Assembly (NCBI RefSeq): GCF_008831035.1
Contig: NZ_WAJR01000004.1
Span: 1-64,000, forward strand
Length of the DNA stretch: 64,000 nt
Direction of reading: 5' to 3'
Origin: Ellagibacter isourolithinifaciens
Lineage (GTDB): Bacteria; Actinomycetota; Coriobacteriia; Coriobacteriales; Eggerthellaceae
Part shown: positions 16,104 to 24,634 of the stretch, in pieces
Numbering within the stretch: position 1 is the stretch's first letter
How the letters are laid out: the number at the start of each line of letters is the position of its first letter
Notes under the pieces: generated by a model
What the model was told of the DNA's origin: nothing
What the model saw: the letters and a program-made list of their open reading frames with translations, nothing else
The model's database searches: none
Position numbers and translations under genes: made by a program

Positions 16104-16988
16104 TTACCACGACAAAAGCTCGTAGCCGTCGTCGGTCACCACAAGCTGCACTTCCCACTGCGCCGAAGGCTTGCCGTCCGCTGTGCGGATCGTCCAGCCG
16201 TTGGGGTCGGACATGTCGATGTCGTGTTCCCCCGCGTTGATCATCGGCTCGATGGTGAAGCACATGCCTGGCACAAGCACCGGGCCCGTTCCCGCTTCGG
16301 CAACGTGACTCACGAACGGATCCTCGTGAAACTCGAGGCCGATACCGTGGCCGCCAAACTCCTCGACGACCGAGAAGCCGTTCGCATGTGCGTGCGCGGA
16401 AACCGCAGCGCCCACATCGCCCAAGTGCCCCCACGGCTTCACCGCAGCCAAGCCCGCCTCGAGCGCCTCCTTGGTGACGCGCACGAGCTTCTGCTTCTCC
16501 TCGTCGACCTCGCCGATCATGAACATGCGCGAGGAGTCGGAGAAGTAGCCGTCGAGAATCGTGGAACAGTCCACGTTCACGATATCGCCCTCTTTGAGCA
16601 CGTCATCCTCGGAGGGGATGCCGTGACAGACGACTTCGTTGATGGACGTGCATACGCTGTTGGGATACCCCTCGAAGTTGAGGTCGGCCGGCGTTCCGCC
16701 GTGCTCGACGGTGTAGTCGTAGATCCACTTGTCGATCTCGGCGGTGTTGACGCCTGCCTTGATGTGCTCGGCCACGTAATCGAGCACGCCGATGTTGATG
16801 GCGGCCGACTTCTTGATGCCCTCGATATCGGCAGCGGTCTTCAGAAGCGAGCGATGGGGAACCTCTTCGCCCTGCTCATAGAGCTCCTGCAAACGCTCGT
16901 CCAGGTTGAGGTGGCACTTCTTGTATTTCTTCCCGCTGCCGCACCAGCACTCGTCGTTGCGGCCAGGGGACTTCATTCCGTCGAACAT
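16104..16988 (-). CDS. map: Methionine aminopeptidase type I with N-terminal SEC-C zinc motif
   Basis: Removes the N-terminal methionine from nascent proteins. The two metal ions are held by the Asp of VNVDCSTILDGYFSDSS (both Asp), the His of GHGIGLEFHEDP, and the Glu of FTIEPMI and QWEVQLVVTDDG. The first 30 residues carry a SEC-C-type motif, NDECWCGSGKKYKKCH, which in some actinobacterial and chlamydial Map proteins is thought to contact the ribosome. The product has 294 residues and starts at the first ATG. It is read away from the tRNA-His gene, separated by about 100 AT-richer bases. Confidence 0.95.
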   Translation of the reverse strand: MFDGMKSPGRNDECWCGSGKKYKKCHLNLDERLQELYEQGEEVPHRSLLKTAADIEGIKKSAAINIGVLDYVAEHIKAGVNTAEIDKWIYDYTVEHGGTPADLNFEGYPNSVCTSINEVVCHGIPSEDDVLKEGDIVNVDCSTILDGYFSDSSRMFMIGEVDEEKQKLVRVTKEALEAGLAAVKPWGHLGDVGAAVSAHAHANGFSVVEEFGGHGIGLEFHEDPFVSHVAEAGTGPVLVPGMCFTIEPMINAGEHDIDMSDPNGWTIRTADGKPSAQWEVQLVVTDDGYELLSW

Positions 16989-17118
16989 GATCTGCCTTTC
17001 TACAGGGCGCCTCGCTCAGGCGCCGTTTTGTGTCGCCCTCCATTGTAGCCTTTGGGGAATACGGGAGATGTGGAGAGTTCAAGCAAGATTCTTTCCCAGT
17101 GCAACATATCGCTGGCCC

Positions 17119-17144
17119 GAAACGTGTTAGAGGTGAGACCGGTC
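17119..17144 (+). promoter_or_regulatory. Candidate ECF-type promoter for the sigma factor gene
   Basis: GAAACG (17119) and CGGTC (17140) are separated by 15 bases, resembling the AAC/CGT-type elements recognised by ECF sigma factors, and lie about 70 bases before the sigma factor start. This would make the operon autoregulated. The spacing is a little short and the call is only by likeness. Confidence 0.3.
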
Positions 17145-17213
17145 GCAAGCGAAACAATATAAAGCCGTGGCGCCTTATGCGGCTATCATCAAGGAAGCAG
17201 GGGAAGGAGACGA

Positions 17214-17735
17214 TTGAAAAGGACAGTGAACCATACCCTTGAGCAGACGATCGAGGCTTGGGGTGCCATGGTCTACCGCATTGCGCTCGCGTATTGCGGC
17301 AACGCACACGACGCAAGCGATGTTTTCCAGAACACATTCTTGAAGCGACACCTTCACAGCGGCACCTTCACCGATGCCGATCACGAAAAGGCATGGCTCA
17401 TTCGCGTGGCAATCAACTGCTCGAACGACATCCTGCGACAGCGAGAAAACCGTTTGGCCGAACCACTCGAAAGTCCCGCTGCAGAAGCCAAAGCAGCGTC
17501 AGACTCGCTGCAGCAATTTGAATCGGAAAGCGGAACGGCAGCGCAGGACGTAATGCTCGAACGTGCACTTGCGGCACTGTCGCCGAAACAACGAGCCGTA
17601 GTGTACTTGTTCTACTACGAGGGATACTCAACAACCGAGATCGCCGAAATCATCGGAGACGCACCCACCACCGTACGCTCCCACCTACATCGTGCCCGCA
17701 AAGCACTGCGCATCGAACTGGAGGACACGCAATGA
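17214..17735 (+). CDS. ECF-family RNA polymerase sigma factor
   Basis: A 173-residue sigma-70 family protein with only regions 2 and 4. Region 2: VYRIALAYCGNAHDASDVFQ to HEKAWLIRVAINCSNDILRQ. Region 4 helix-turn-helix: LSPKQRAVVYLFYYEGYSTTEIAEIIGDAPTTVRSHLHRARKAL. The start is TTG at 17214, chosen because GGGAAGGAGA stands four bases before it and no ATG fits. Its stop overlaps the next gene's start (ATGA). That partner has one membrane span, which suggests a sigma/anti-sigma pair answering an envelope signal. Confidence 0.93.
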   Translation: MKRTVNHTLEQTIEAWGAMVYRIALAYCGNAHDASDVFQNTFLKRHLHSGTFTDADHEKAWLIRVAINCSNDILRQRENRLAEPLESPAAEAKAASDSLQQFESESGTAAQDVMLERALAALSPKQRAVVYLFYYEGYSTTEIAEIIGDAPTTVRSHLHRARKALRIELEDTQ

Positions 17736-19498
17736 ACGAACACGACTTTTTCACCCGCTACGCCGAACTCATGAAAAGCATAGAGCCCAGCGAGGAACTT
17801 GTCGCCGCAACGCTCGCCCGCGCGAAGGAGCAGACCACGCACTCGGGACGCAAAACACGATTCCGCAAGCCGCACAAGCCGTATGCAATTGCCGCCTGCT
17901 TCGTGGCGGGAGTGTTGATCGTCGGCGGCGTCGGATACGCTGCCTCGACAGCGGGCGAAGCCATCCTTTCGCCGCAGTCAGCAACACAGGCAGCCGCTCG
18001 CAGCTTCACCGTTCGCGCCTGGGCGAGCGATGGCGGGACCATCCTCCCTACCGAAGACGGGCAGATTGTCTTCGACCGCACGCACTCCCAATGGACGCAA
18101 ACTGGCGAAGCCGAAGGGTACTTCACTGGATGCACGTTCACCGTAGAAGGCGAGGGCATCTCCCGTGTGCAGGCGAGCATATCGACGGGCGAGCTGTACC
18201 GACAAGATGTCACGACGATTTCCCAGACCAGCGACCCGATCGCCTTCAATCGCGCCGTCAATTGGGACGATCGTTTTCGCGGACTCGACGGTACACTTTC
18301 GAGCAGCGACTCGGTAATCGTCGTAAAATGGGACGCCGAGGAAGGCGGAGACCTGAACGGCGAGGAGCCGCGAAGCAACCAGGAAATCCAAGCCGCCCTG
18401 TTAAAGCGTTACGGATCGGTAATCGACCTTGCACTTGCAGACGCACCCGGCATCGCAGATGGCACGACGTGCTTCGGCCTGTTCAACCCGGATGCTGAAA
18501 GTGACCCCTTATCGCTTTTCGACGGCGCCGCGCTCACCGTAACGGCCACTTTCGAAGACGGAAGCACATCAACCCAAGTCATCACGCTGCATGAAGCGAT
18601 GTTCCGCGTAGAACCTCGCTATGCCGACAACTCAACTTACTTCGATATGACCTCCGAGATCACAAGCCGCATCGTCGACGCGAACCTGGTCAAAACGCAT
18701 GCTGTCACCCCTGCCGAAAACGCCGACGGGACCTACTCGCTCGCATCGGTATATGGCGAGATTGCTTCCACCACCAGCGACCCCTTCCCCAGCAGTGACG
18801 AAACAGCCAACGAGTTCGCAAGAACGTTGATGCCGAACAGCGTCGATGAAGATGTGAGCTTGGTCGACGAAACTAAACCTATAGGCAAAAGCTCGGGTGA
18901 ATTGGAAATAATGGGAGCCAATGACTCAGTTGCAGCGCAAACAATCGCCATGTCAAGTGATAAGTATGGCAACCCACATGTGTCCCTTATCGACTGCGAC
19001 TCCGTTGTCGTTCATGCACCGACCGTCATGTTCGGAAACGAACCGCCGCTCGGCCGAGCAAAGAGCGAGTTCGCTTACTTGAGCGGATTTGGAGGCGATT
19101 CGTCTTATGCCGACAAATGGCTCAAGCAACGCTTTGGTATGACGTTCAACGACGACGGAACACTTGCAACGGACGGGTTCACCTTCGCAACAATCACGAT
19201 CGATGTCGAGAACACCGGCGGCGCCGACGAAGACTTCGTCGGCGGATGTGAAAACCTTGCTACCCTCGTGGTAATCAGCGATGAGGGCAGCGTGTCTCGC
19301 ATCTCGCGCACATCCTACGAACTCGTCGAAGAGGTAGCGGCGCCATCGCGAGCCGACGATTTCGTTGGATCAATCTATAGCGCTCCCGCAAACAGCCATG
19401 TGACCTGCATATTTGCCTATGCAATCCCCTCTAACTTCGCGGCGGACGAAAACGTGTATGTCATGGTGAGCGGCAAGCTCTTCCCCGTTAACGCGTAA
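17732..19498 (+). CDS. Membrane-anchored partner (probable anti-sigma factor) with large extracytoplasmic domain
   Basis: 588 residues. A short cytoplasmic N-terminus (1-48, MNEHDFFTRYAELMKSIEPS...) precedes one membrane helix (about 50-72, AIAACFVAGVLIVGGVGYA), and the remaining 515 residues are outside, acidic and rich in Thr, Ser and Asp. Overlap with the ECF sigma gene and this topology suggest the N-terminus holds the sigma factor and the exterior senses a signal. I do not recognise the exterior fold; it has weak likeness to DUF4179-type anti-sigma tails. No zinc anti-sigma HxxxCxxC motif is present. Confidence 0.7.
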   Translation: MNEHDFFTRYAELMKSIEPSEELVAATLARAKEQTTHSGRKTRFRKPHKPYAIAACFVAGVLIVGGVGYAASTAGEAILSPQSATQAAARSFTVRAWASDGGTILPTEDGQIVFDRTHSQWTQTGEAEGYFTGCTFTVEGEGISRVQASISTGELYRQDVTTISQTSDPIAFNRAVNWDDRFRGLDGTLSSSDSVIVVKWDAEEGGDLNGEEPRSNQEIQAALLKRYGSVIDLALADAPGIADGTTCFGLFNPDAESDPLSLFDGAALTVTATFEDGSTSTQVITLHEAMFRVEPRYADNSTYFDMTSEITSRIVDANLVKTHAVTPAENADGTYSLASVYGEIASTTSDPFPSSDETANEFARTLMPNSVDEDVSLVDETKPIGKSSGELEIMGANDSVAAQTIAMSSDKYGNPHVSLIDCDSVVVHAPTVMFGNEPPLGRAKSEFAYLSGFGGDSSYADKWLKQRFGMTFNDDGTLATDGFTFATITIDVENTGGADEDFVGGCENLATLVVISDEGSVSRISRTSYELVEEVAAPSRADDFVGSIYSAPANSHVTCIFAYAIPSNFAADENVYVMVSGKLFPVNA

Positions 19499-19545
19499 AG
19501 GGCGCGAGGGAGCTGGCGGTTGAAGGGGATATACTTGGCTTCATG

Positions 19546-19655
19546 AAGAAGCGGGGCGGCGGGTCTCTTGGGACCCTGGGGATTCCTGGGACCCTCTGGC
19601 TCCTGGGGTTCCCCTCGGTGCCCTGGGGCTCTTCGGGGCCCTGAGGCTCGCCAGC
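19546..19655 (+). repeat. Degenerate CCTGGGG-rich repeat tract
   Basis: Imperfect reiterations of CCTGGGG/CCTCTGG/CCCTGGGG fill about 100 bases between the anti-sigma gene and the DUF523 gene. The opposite strand reads as Gly/Pro-rich in one frame, but no start signal or domain supports a gene. Probably a slippage-prone low-complexity tract. Confidence 0.6.
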
Positions 19656-19683
19656 CCGAGTTTATGTATGTGGGGGGATTTGC

Positions 19684-20172
19684 GTGAGAATTGCTGTGAG
19701 CGCGTGCCTTTTGGGTGAAACGTGCCGTTATGACGGGCGCTCGAAGCCCTGTGCGCGCGTGCAGGAGCTTGTTGCACTCGGACACGAGCTTGTGCCCATC
19801 TGCCCTGAAGTAACGGGCGGCCTTCCCACACCGCGCACCCCCTGCGAAATCGTGCGCGCCCCGCGGATGAAGGGCAAGAAAGCGCACACGGCAAACGAGC
19901 ACTCTTGGACGATCCTCGACGCGAGCGGAGCCGACCGCACGGCCGCTTACGCCCGCGGCGCGCAGGCCGAGCTTGCACGTGCAAAGGAAGCAGGCTGCGA
20001 GCTGGCCATCCTCAAGGCGAAGAGCCCCTCATGCGGATCGGGGGAAGTCTACGACGGCACGTTTTCGGGCACGCTCGTGCCCGGATGGGGCATCGCCGCA
20101 GCCGCATTCCGCGACGCGGGCATCGCCGTGATCGACGAAACCGCCGACTTCAGCCGCCTGGCCAACGGCTAG
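19684..20172 (+). CDS. DUF523 family protein
   Basis: A 162-residue protein matching the DUF523 pattern: N-terminal VSACLLGETCRYDG, then ELVPICPEVTGGLPTPRTPCEI and LKAKSPSCGSGEVYDGTFSG. Several conserved cysteines (CLLGxxCRY, CPE, SPSCG) suggest metal or Fe-S binding or a redox role; the biochemical function is not established. The start is GTG at 19684 after a G-rich stretch. It is convergent with the SNF2 helicase gene; only 26 bases separate the two stops. Confidence 0.88.
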   Translation: MRIAVSACLLGETCRYDGRSKPCARVQELVALGHELVPICPEVTGGLPTPRTPCEIVRAPRMKGKKAHTANEHSWTILDASGADRTAAYARGAQAELARAKEAGCELAILKAKSPSCGSGEVYDGTFSGTLVPGWGIAAAAFRDAGIAVIDETADFSRLANG

Positions 20173-20198
20173 CGAAGCCAGCGCCCCCTCGGCCACTT

Positions 20199-23100
20199 CT
20201 ACTCCACCGGGCTCAGCAGGTCGACCAAATCGTCGCGGGAAAGCGAGGCGAGCGACACGCCGGACGCGCCAACGACCTGGTCAGCCAGGTCGCTTTTCGC
20301 CTCCTGAAGTGCGAGGATGCGCTCCTCAATCGTTCCCTTCGCAATCACGCGCTCGACGCTCACCACGTGCGTCTGCCCGATGCGGTGCGCACGGTCGGTC
20401 GCCTGATCCTGCGCCGCCGCGTTCCACCAGGGGTCGGCATGGATGACGACCGACGCGCCCGTGAGGTTGAGTCCCGTGCCGCCCGCCTTGAGCGAAATCA
20501 GGAACACGGGCGTATCGTCGGCGTTGAAACGGTTCACCAGCTCGAGCCGCTCCTCCTTAGGCGTTGCGCCCGTAATCGTGAAGTAGCGCACGCCAGCTGC
20601 GTCGAGCTTGTCGGCAATTAGCGACAAGAAGCTTGTGAACTGGGAGAACACGAGCGCCTTCTCGCCGCCGCCCATCGCAGAGTCCACCAAGTCGCAGATG
20701 GCGTCGAGCTTCGCCGCAGGTCCCTTATAGTTCTCGTAGAGCAGACGCGGATCGCAGCACAGCTGGCGCAGACGCGTGAGCTCGGCCAAGATCTGCACCT
20801 TGCTCTTGTTGAACTCCGCATCCGACATGCCGCTCTTGCGCCCACCGTCCTTGGCAGCCTTGTCGCTCTTCTGGCGGGTGAGCTCCTCGCGAAGTCGCTG
20901 CTCATGCGCGGAATACAGCTTCAGCTGCTCGCCGGTCATGGGCGCGTACACCACGCTTTCGAGTTTCTCGGGCAAGTCGGAAAGCACCTGCGTCTTCAGG
21001 CGGCGCAGCATGAACGGGCCCACGAGCGCCTGCAACCTGCGCGCGATGTCCTCGTCTCCGCCGACGATCGGCAGCTCAAAACGCTCGCGGAAGCGCGCAT
21101 AGGGGCCAAGCAGCCCCGGCATCAGGAAATCGAAAATGCTCCAAAGCTCGGAGAGGCGGTTCTCCATCGGAGTGCCCGTGAGCGCGAAACGATGTTCCGC
21201 CTCGACGCGCTTCACCGCGCGCGTGACAAGCGCCGCAGGGTTCTTCACGTATTGCGCCTCGTCGAGCGCGCACAGGAAGAAACGCTCCCCCACCCAGTCG
21301 TGGATGTCGATGCGGAGCAGGTCGTAGGAGGTCACGAGCACATCGCACGGGTCCGCGGCGGCAGTGCCGTCGGGCGCGGGAAGCGAGAGCGCCCTGATAC
21401 GTCGGCGCTCGGCTTTCGGGCCCGCGACGGCGCGAACCGCAAGCTCGGGCGCGAAGCGGGCGAATTCCTGCAGCCAGTTGTACACGAGCGACGCCGGGCA
21501 CACGATAAGGCTCGGCCCCACGCGGCGCGCCTCGTCGCGGCGGGCGAGCAGAAGCGAGATGAGCTGCAGCGACTTGCCCAGGCCCATCTCGTCGGCGAGG
21601 ATGCCGCCGAACCCCGCATCGCAGCGCGCGGAAAGCCAGCGGAAGCCTTCCTCCTGATAGGGGCGCAGCACGCTCGAGAGCTGGGCGGGCGGCGTGTAGC
21701 TCTGCTCGTCGACCGAGCGGAAGTTGTCCACGTAGCTCTTAAAGGATCGATCGCGGTCGAGGTCTTTCTCCTCGTCGAGGTAAAACGCGCGATAGCTCGG
21801 CAGCTCGACCTTGCCGCTCGCGAGTTCCTTCAGAGAGATTCCCAGGTCAGACGCGATGCGATCGAGCTCTGCCAAGTCCATATCCTCGAGCGAGAGGTAC
21901 GCGCCGCCCTTGAGCTTGTGGTAGTGCTTGCGCTTGCGGTAGCTCGACAGCAGCGCAGCGAGCTCGTCGGATTCCAGATCGCCCGCGCTCACCGTAAGAT
22001 CGATCAGGTTGCCCGCAAGCGACACCCCCATGGAGATGCGCGGCTTGCCGTCGCGGATGAGACGGTCGAAGGCGGGCGTGGTGAAGACCTCGCCGAGCGC
22101 GCGGAACTCGGGCAGGCCGCCGAAGAGTAGGTTGCCCACCGCGTCGTCGTCTGCGTTCGGGATGATCGGGTCCCCCAGGCCGAAGTAGCGCTCGACAAGC
22201 GTCGTTGCCCGCGCTTCGAGGCGAGCGTCGCGCAAGGGCCCCGGCTCCTCGGCGCTCTCGGTCCTGCTTGTGAGGGCAATACCGCGCGCGGCGGACGCGG
22301 CACGTGCGCAGCGAACGGGCGCGGACACGGCGGCAACACCCGAAGCATCGATGAGATGGGCCTCCTCGCCGGCCAAGACGTAGCGGAAGTCGCCGTAGGT
22401 CGCCACCGCCTCCACGCGAACGCCCGCGCGGACCTTGTCGAAGTAGAAGGAGATTTCACCGGGTACGGGGCGGAAGCGCTCCACCTCGGGCGGCACGTCC
22501 ATGTGCAGCGCCTTCTCCACCTGGGGTAACACGGCGGAACAGAAGAGCGGCATGTCCTCCTTCGAGATAAACAGGCGCACATCGGATCCTTCGTAGACCA
22601 TGTGCAAGAAGTCGGCACAGCGAGCAAGCTTCGGCGAGCAGCGGTACACGACGTCGCCCATCCACAGGTACAAGCGACGGCCCTGCGCGGCAAGCACGAC
22701 GTCGGAGCCGCGCTCAATGCAGTAACCATCCTCGGTGGATTTCTCGAGCGACACCTTGATCTCGGGATCCGCGTGCACGATGCGCGCCTCGGTGACCGAA
22801 CGCGTGCCGATGTCGGTACCGCGAATGGTGAACGGCCCTCCGTCGAGCGCGTCGAGCAGCTCGACAACCTCCGCTTCCGAGAGGTTGATATCGCGACCGA
22901 CGCCAGGCGTCGAGGCGATGCCCCAGCGGGTGGTCTGCACACTCTGCTCGCGCAGGGAGACGGCGCGGTCGAGGAACTCCGCCACGCGACGGCCGCGCTC
23001 GGTAAGGAGCGCCGGTGCGTGCGTGAAGGCGAGCTTCTTCCCATAGGAGTAGCGCTCGCCTGCGCGCATGCGCGAAACGAAGTCGGAAATGCTCTTCATG

Positions 23101-23597
23101 ACGTAGGAAGACGTGGGGCTTGCCACCTTGAAGCTCGCCGACCACAGACGGTAGCCGTACGTGAGCGTGCACTCGAGGTCGATCGAGCCTTCCATGTCGC
23201 TGTCGTCGGCGAACTGCTCGCCGCGGCGCATGAGCTCGGTGATGCAGGCCGACGTCGCCACACGGCGTTTCGGCGTGTAGCCCATGAACTTCTCGGGAGC
23301 GCGGGAGAAGGAGAGCGTGAGCGCCGCGCAGTGCTTGCACAGCCCGTCGTATTCCACCACCGCCGGGCAGGTGCACGACCAGTCCTCGATCGTTTCCTCG
23401 TCAGGCGACAGATAGACGGACGCACGATAATGGTCATCCCATCCGCTTGAGCTTGCGACCTGGGCAGACAGCACTGTCTCCCCCACCTCGTAGCGCACGC
23501 GCTTCGTCAAGATGTTGCGGTCGCTCGCGGCTATCCGCTCGGCGCGGGCGAACGTACGTGAATTGCAATTGGCAGCTATTTCGCGTTCCGAAATCAC
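20199..23597 (-). CDS. SWIM zinc-finger SNF2-family helicase
   Basis: A 1,132-residue ATP-dependent DNA translocase. The SWIM zinc finger is at residues 75-90 (CTCPAVVEYDGLCKHC). The SNF2 core has Walker A DEMGLGKSLQ (about 672), DEAQ box (ALDEAQYVKNP, about 778), FALTGTPMENR, and in the second RecA lobe FSQFTSFLSLI, LISLKAGGTGLNLTGA and DRAHRIGQ. Such proteins remodel DNA-protein complexes; the specific role is unknown. GTG at 23597 is chosen because AAAAAAAGGAG lies five bases upstream. It is transcribed alone. Antisense frames over it are shadows. Confidence 0.93.
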   Translation of the reverse strand: MISEREIAANCNSRTFARAERIAASDRNILTKRVRYEVGETVLSAQVASSSGWDDHYRASVYLSPDEETIEDWSCTCPAVVEYDGLCKHCAALTLSFSRAPEKFMGYTPKRRVATSACITELMRRGEQFADDSDMEGSIDLECTLTYGYRLWSASFKVASPTSSYVMKSISDFVSRMRAGERYSYGKKLAFTHAPALLTERGRRVAEFLDRAVSLREQSVQTTRWGIASTPGVGRDINLSEAEVVELLDALDGGPFTIRGTDIGTRSVTEARIVHADPEIKVSLEKSTEDGYCIERGSDVVLAAQGRRLYLWMGDVVYRCSPKLARCADFLHMVYEGSDVRLFISKEDMPLFCSAVLPQVEKALHMDVPPEVERFRPVPGEISFYFDKVRAGVRVEAVATYGDFRYVLAGEEAHLIDASGVAAVSAPVRCARAASAARGIALTSRTESAEEPGPLRDARLEARATTLVERYFGLGDPIIPNADDDAVGNLLFGGLPEFRALGEVFTTPAFDRLIRDGKPRISMGVSLAGNLIDLTVSAGDLESDELAALLSSYRKRKHYHKLKGGAYLSLEDMDLAELDRIASDLGISLKELASGKVELPSYRAFYLDEEKDLDRDRSFKSYVDNFRSVDEQSYTPPAQLSSVLRPYQEEGFRWLSARCDAGFGGILADEMGLGKSLQLISLLLARRDEARRVGPSLIVCPASLVYNWLQEFARFAPELAVRAVAGPKAERRRIRALSLPAPDGTAAADPCDVLVTSYDLLRIDIHDWVGERFFLCALDEAQYVKNPAALVTRAVKRVEAEHRFALTGTPMENRLSELWSIFDFLMPGLLGPYARFRERFELPIVGGDEDIARRLQALVGPFMLRRLKTQVLSDLPEKLESVVYAPMTGEQLKLYSAHEQRLREELTRQKSDKAAKDGGRKSGMSDAEFNKSKVQILAELTRLRQLCCDPRLLYENYKGPAAKLDAICDLVDSAMGGGEKALVFSQFTSFLSLIADKLDAAGVRYFTITGATPKEERLELVNRFNADDTPVFLISLKAGGTGLNLTGASVVIHADPWWNAAAQDQATDRAHRIGQTHVVSVERVIAKGTIEERILALQEAKSDLADQVVGASGVSLASLSRDDLVDLLSPVE

Positions 23598-23852
23598 ATG
23601 ACTCCTTTTTTTCGTAAACGCTAGTGTAGCACGGCGATGCAAGCGCAAACGCACGCCCCCGCCGCTTGCAACGACGGGCGCACGAGCGGAGCGGCGGGCC
23701 CCCGGCGGAGAAGGGCGGCGGTTGCGGGCAAATGGGCGGCGAGGCCCTGCAAAGATGAGCGCACTCAGGCAACGCGCGGTCGGAAGAGAAAGTCAGACGC
23801 GCGAAGGGGCCGTGCGGCGCTACAATCAGACGGAGGGAAAGGCAGGGACAAC

Positions 23853-24467
23853 ATGGCGATTGAAGACGACATCGCGGCATACGAGCCGGCAAACGAGCAG
23901 GAAGAAATCGACAAGCAGGTGATTCTCTCAGTGCTCGGCACACGCGAGAACGCGTTTTCCCGCGAGGCGCTCGCACATATGGCGTGCTCCATCTGGGTCG
24001 TGAGCCCCGATTGCGCGCAAACGCTGCTCGTGTTCCACAACATTTACGGCTCGTGGTCGTGGATTGGGGGCCACGCCGACGGCGATCGCGACCTTGCTGC
24101 CGTCGCGCTGCGCGAGCTTCAGGAGGAAACGGGCGTGTCACACGCGCGCATGGTGACGCTTCCCGCGGGGAACATCTACTCGCTCGAAGTGCTCACCGTC
24201 GACGGGCACGAGAAGCGCGGGAAGTACGTCGGGTCGCACCTGCATTTGAACGTGACGTATCTCGCTGTGGCTTCCCCCGACGAGCCTATCCGCATAAAGC
24301 CCGATGAGAACAGTGGTGCGAAATGGGTGCCCACCGAAGACGCCATCGCGCTTTCCACCGAGCCCTGGATCCGCGAGCGCATCTACCGCAAGCTCATCGA
24401 TAAGTTGGACGACCCTGTTGTGAGAGCGGCAATCGAGGAGATTGGAAGCCAGAAAACTATTCGCTAG
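23853..24467 (+). CDS. Nudix hydrolase
   Basis: A 204-residue Nudix protein. The Nudix box is GGHADGDRDLAAVALRELQEETGVS, fitting G-x5-E-x7-REUxEExGU with Asp in place of the first Glu, the position most often variable. It should hydrolyse a nucleoside diphosphate linked to another group; the substrate cannot be inferred. The ATG at 23853 lies eight bases after GGCAGGGA. The N-terminal 35 residues form an acidic helix. It is convergent with accDA. Confidence 0.88.
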   Translation: MAIEDDIAAYEPANEQEEIDKQVILSVLGTRENAFSREALAHMACSIWVVSPDCAQTLLVFHNIYGSWSWIGGHADGDRDLAAVALRELQEETGVSHARMVTLPAGNIYSLEVLTVDGHEKRGKYVGSHLHLNVTYLAVASPDEPIRIKPDENSGAKWVPTEDAIALSTEPWIRERIYRKLIDKLDDPVVRAAIEEIGSQKTIR

Positions 24468-24588
24468 AACGAAGGGTTTTTCTTTCGGCATTCGCTTGAT
24501 AACCGTTCGTTTTCCCGAATAGTTTTGTTACAAGATACCAAAAACCGAACCGCCAAACGAGTCATCGGCCGCGCGTACTAACCGAATG

Positions 24589-24621
24589 CCGCCGAGCGCA
24601 CATCTGCTGAACGCTCGGCGG
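24589..24621 (-). terminator. Stem-loop at the end of accDA
   Basis: A perfect 10-bp stem (CCGCCGAGCG at 24589 and its complement at 24612) with a 13-base loop lies 14 bases after the accDA stop and between two convergent genes. There is no T-run, so it may be a weak or factor-assisted terminator. Confidence 0.45.
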
Positions 24622-24634
24622 AACTGAATTCCCC

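Noticed and set aside
19417-19902. Minus-strand Gly/Pro-rich, collagen-like frame
   Set aside because: It arises from the CCTGGGG repeat tract, lies antisense to the anti-sigma and DUF523 genes, and has no ribosome binding site.
20904-22130. Plus-strand open frame of 408 codons
   Set aside because: It is antisense to the SNF2 helicase, with Arg/His-rich composition and no domain; a GC-rich shadow. The same reasoning removes the long antisense frames over accDA, FtsX, SecA and Obg.
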